From assembly GCA_903921295.1 (NCBI GenBank), contig CAIXOZ010000145.1:1-7022 (forward strand): 7,022 nt of DNA, written 5' to 3'. Shown here piece by piece: positions 4,768 to 7,022 of this stretch. This DNA comes from an uncultured cyanobacterium. GTDB taxonomy: Bacteria > Cyanobacteriota > Cyanobacteriia > PCC-6307 > Cyanobiaceae. Position numbers and translations under genes: made by a program. The notes below the pieces were generated by a model, which was not told the origin of the DNA, made no database searches, and saw nothing but the letters and a program-made list of their open reading frames with translations. The stretch's first letter is position 1, and every line of letters starts with the position of its first letter.

Positions 4768-6225
4768 TCACGGGGAAACGCCAGCACCGGATGCTCCCGA
4801 GGCCAGATCGGGGCGAGGTCCAGCCATGGCCTGCATCGGCTCCGGCAGGGTTGTCAGGCTGGTGCCACGGTAGTAGTGCTGAAGGATGCGGGTGTAGTCC
4901 ATTCCCTGACTGGCCAGCCCGAAAGCGCCCCACTGGCTCATGCCAACGCCATGGCCGTATCCCCGACCCTTGAGAAGCCAGCCGATCGGTGGTTGCGGAG
5001 CCGGCGCCTGGCTCAGCCCTGCCATGGGGACCGGAGGCAAGGGCGGCACCACCACCGCCTCGGCCGGGCCGGGAGCGGCGGTGGCCGGTGCCGATGCCGT
5101 CTGTGATGGCGAGGCTTCCGGGGCCGGAGCCATGCCACCGGGGAGGGCGGCCACGCCCGGGAGGGGCTCGAATTGCACCAGGGTGCTGCGCAAGCCCAGG
5201 ATCCGGCGCAGATCAGCGCCGCTGTAGAGCCGTTGACCGCGCGGCCCTTCGACCCGAACCTGCCGCAACCGGCCGCTGCCGCTGACCGCCAGCACCTCGA
5301 AGCGACTGACGCCGCCGGTCTCCGGGAAGAGCTGACCGAGCTGCGCGGCCGTGAAGCGCAGGCTCCAGGCACTGACCGGACTGGTGCGGTCGAAATCAGG
5401 AACACTGACCAGATAGGGGAGCTGCCGACTCCAGACCGCGCCACTGTCCTCGGTGGCAACAGCGCTTGAACTGTGGAAAACGGCCTGAATCAGGTCATCG
5501 CCGTAGGTGAGCACCTGATGGCGGGTGGCGGCCACGGCCTCCCGGGTGGATGCCGTTTCCGCCTCAATGCCGCGATACACCTGGCTGGCAACGGTGGACC
5601 GCAGATCGAAGGGCTCCGCCGGTCGTCGCTCCTTCAGGGCATAGGTGCGGGCGGCCACGGCCTGAGCGCGCAGGGCCTGCTGGGGCCAGGAGGCGGGCAT
5701 CTCACTGCCGACGACGCTGGCCAGATAGGCCTCCAGCTCAAGATGGTTGATCACCTGCAGCCGGCCGTTCTCCAGACGCAGCTGAAGCCGGCCGCGGTAG
5801 GGACGCGCCTGCACCAGCAGGCCTGGACCGAGGAGAATTCCTGGGGAACCTGCGGCCCTGTTCTGGCCTGGAGCCTCCCTGGCGGCCTCCAGCCACAGCT
5901 CCCGGCCGAGCGGGCCCGCTGGCGGAGACGGCAGGGTGACCGCGACCGGCCCCTCAAAGCGGAGCGCCGCCGTCGCCGCATCCACGCGGACGGTGCCCCC
6001 CTGGCCGGAGGGCAGGGCAACCAGCAGACGACCGCTGCCATCGCGCAGCTGCAGGGCCCCGCTCAGAGGGGCCACCTGCACCTGATCCAGCTCCGACAGC
6101 AGCACCCTGATCTCCGTGCCGGCAACCGGCAGCGGAGCGGCCCTGAGGGCCAACGGAACCCACGGCAGGCCGAGGCCCACAGGCATCCCTGCCAGAATCG
6201 CCAGACAGGACGCTGATCGACGCAT
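4768..6225 (-). CDS. SpoIID/LytB-domain protein, predicted secreted
   Basis: In endospore formers SpoIID is a lytic transglycosylase acting on peptidoglycan stripped of stem peptides. Cyanobacterial homologues have no spore role, and their substrate is unclear. From the ATG at 6225 the protein is 485 aa. An N-terminal signal-like segment (MRRSASCLAILAGMPVGLGL, then a hydrophobic run and LRAAP) precedes a divergent region. The SpoIID core follows: LEAYLASVVGSEMPASWPQQ, with the catalytic-type Glu at residue 175, then ALRAQAVAARTYALKE. The closing block GRGYGHGVGMSQWGA is at 420-434. A Pro/Ala-rich spacer (about 355-414) splits the domain's last part from the rest. A GTG at 6246 would add seven residues, but ATG 6225 gives the better signal peptide. 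There is no clear Shine-Dalgarno. It is the first gene of a unit with nagB. Confidence 0.9.
   Translation of the reverse strand: MRRSASCLAILAGMPVGLGLPWVPLALRAAPLPVAGTEIRVLLSELDQVQVAPLSGALQLRDGSGRLLVALPSGQGGTVRVDAATAALRFEGPVAVTLPSPPAGPLGRELWLEAAREAPGQNRAAGSPGILLGPGLLVQARPYRGRLQLRLENGRLQVINHLELEAYLASVVGSEMPASWPQQALRAQAVAARTYALKERRPAEPFDLRSTVASQVYRGIEAETASTREAVAATRHQVLTYGDDLIQAVFHSSSAVATEDSGAVWSRQLPYLVSVPDFDRTSPVSAWSLRFTAAQLGQLFPETGGVSRFEVLAVSGSGRLRQVRVEGPRGQRLYSGADLRRILGLRSTLVQFEPLPGVAALPGGMAPAPEASPSQTASAPATAAPGPAEAVVVPPLPPVPMAGLSQAPAPQPPIGWLLKGRGYGHGVGMSQWGAFGLASQGMDYTRILQHYYRGTSLTTLPEPMQAMAGPRPDLASGASGAGVSP
4984..5163 (-). repeat. Pro/Ala-rich low-complexity segment in the SpoIID-like protein
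   Basis: About 60 codons are dominated by Pro, Ala, Gly, Val and Ser, including PPLPPVP and APAPQPP. They link the end of the folded core (…LVQFEPL) to the conserved GRGYGHGVGMSQWGA block. The segment is likely disordered, and probably variable between relatives. It is compositional rather than an exact tandem repeat. Confidence 0.7.
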
Positions 6226-6340
6226 CGGCACGGGTGGTTGGTCCACCCCATCAGAAGCGCATCATTGTGACCTGCGTCCCGGCCCCCTGCCAGGGCCGGA
6301 CAGGGCCGACGTGGCAGCATGGACGGAAGAGCCCCTGGTT
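6226..6340. promoter_or_regulatory. Divergent spoIID-like / rnz spacer with two small hairpins
   Basis: This 115-base spacer must contain the promoters of the leftward spoIID-nagB unit and of rightward rnz. Two perfect inverted repeats lie in it. GGGTGG (6232-6237) pairs with CCACCC (6243-6248) around a 5-base loop, just upstream of the spoIID-like ATG. CCGGCCC (6279-6285) pairs with GGGCCGG (6293-6299) around a 7-base loop. Neither is followed by a T run in either direction, so they do not look like terminators. They may be operators or leader structures, or chance in GC-rich DNA. I see no convincing -35/-10 pair. Confidence 0.45.
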
Positions 6341-7022
6341 GTGCAGGTCACCTTTCTGGGCACCAGCTCCGGCGTTCCGACCCGGGCCCGCAACGTTTCC
6401 TCGGTCGCGCTGCGGCTCCCCCAGCGCTCCGAGCTCTGGCTGTTCGACTGTGGTGAGGCGACCCAGCATCAGTTTCTGCGCAGCGAGCTCCGGGTTTCGC
6501 AGCTGAGCCGGATCTTCATCACCCACATGCACGGCGACCACGTCTTCGGGCTGCCTGGGCTGCTGGCCAGTCTCGGCCTGGCGGGAAGCTGCAGCGGCAT
6601 CGACCTCTACGGCCCCGATCCGCTGCGGGACTATCTCGAAGGCGTGCTGCGCACCTCCTCAACCCGCATCGGCTACCCGTTGCGCACCCACCGGGTCAAG
6701 GAGGCCGCTCGCACCGGCGCGGTGCTCCTCGACGATGACGACCTGCAGGTGCGCTGCACCCTGCTCACCCATCGAGTGCCTGCCTATGCCTACCGGGTGG
6801 AGCAGAAGCCGCGGCCGGGCCGTTTTGACGTCGCCAGGGCCCGGGCCCTCGGGATCCCCGCGGGGCCTGTCTACGCCGAGCTCAAAGCGGGCCGCGACAT
6901 CTGCCTGGACGATGGCCGGATCATCCGCGGCAGCAGCCTCTGCGGCCCACCCAGACCCGGCTGCAGCATCGTCTACTGCACCGACACGGTCTTCTCGGAA
7001 GCGGCCGTGGCCCTGGCCCAGG
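6341..7022 (+). CDS. rnz: Ribonuclease Z (3' end cut by window edge)
   Basis: RNase Z is the zinc-dependent endonuclease that trims the 3' trailer of tRNA precursors. The frame is open from the GTG at 6341 to the window end (227 codons; the family is about 310-320). It begins MQVTFLGTSSGVPTRARNVSS, the standard start, followed by LWLFDCGEATQHQFLRS. The metal-binding motif THMHGDH holds His62, His64, Asp66 and His67. THRVPAYAYRVE contains His144, and YCTDT contains Asp215. The segment between (about residues 155-190, with a Gly-Pro-rich GIPAGPVYAELKAG) corresponds to the flexible arm that grips tRNA. The last zinc-ligand histidine lies beyond the edge. An in-frame GTG at 6311 could add ten residues, but 6341 matches the family start and has a Shine-Dalgarno-like GGAAGAG at 6325-6331. 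Confidence 0.96.
   Translation, partial: MQVTFLGTSSGVPTRARNVSSVALRLPQRSELWLFDCGEATQHQFLRSELRVSQLSRIFITHMHGDHVFGLPGLLASLGLAGSCSGIDLYGPDPLRDYLEGVLRTSSTRIGYPLRTHRVKEAARTGAVLLDDDDLQVRCTLLTHRVPAYAYRVEQKPRPGRFDVARARALGIPAGPVYAELKAGRDICLDDGRIIRGSSLCGPPRPGCSIVYCTDTVFSEAAVALAQ

Noticed and set aside
4760..4933. N-terminal extension of NagB by 58 residues
   Set aside because: It overlaps the 3' end of the SpoIID-like gene in another frame and shows no NagB homology. The ATG at 4759 begins right before the conserved fold.
5473..6216. Plus-strand open frame of 247 codons opposite the SpoIID-like gene
   Set aside because: It is a Gln/Gly/Arg-rich antisense shadow with no domain. The minus-strand SpoIID motifs explain the region.
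1..7022. CRISPR array, tRNA or rRNA genes, toxin-antitoxin or defence genes
   Set aside because: I saw no regularly spaced repeats, tRNA-like cloverleaf or rRNA sequence. All sizeable gaps are accounted for by promoters, leaders or a terminator.

Overview
This is a GC-rich window from a cyanobacterium, most likely a picocyanobacterium of the Synechococcus/Cyanobium group. The evidence is circadian clock genes kaiA and kaiB lying directly beside the ribosomal protein genes rplU and rpmA. This rplU-kaiA-kaiB arrangement is known from marine Synechococcus, and in Prochlorococcus it is the place where kaiA was lost.

Layout. On the minus strand at the left edge, kaiA (full length, about 291 aa) runs into kaiB with a one-base stop/start overlap and a perfect Shine-Dalgarno sequence inside the kaiA tail. 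kaiB is broken: its first 55 residues are canonical, then the sequence changes abruptly to something unrelated and stops at residue 66. No kaiC sequence is seen in the bases beyond. A roughly 280-bp divergent spacer separates kaiA from the plus-strand set rplU (L21), rpmA (L27), an intrinsic terminator, truB (tRNA pseudouridine-55 synthase) and a YebC/PmpR/TACO1-family gene. This set is a translation-centred cluster.

From about 3995 to 6225 the minus strand carries a SpoIID/LytB-domain secreted protein followed 8 bp later by a Bacillus-type glucosamine-6-phosphate deaminase (nagB). This two-gene unit suggests cell-wall or amino-sugar metabolism. A short divergent spacer with two perfect small hairpins leads to rnz (ribonuclease Z, plus strand), which is cut off by the right edge of the window.

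Most of the window is ordinary core genome. I found no previously undescribed system. The observations most worth following up are the kaiB break and the unidentified sequence fused to it, the kaiA-kaiB coupling, a possible alternative-hairpin leader upstream of rplU, and the hairpins between spoIID and rnz.
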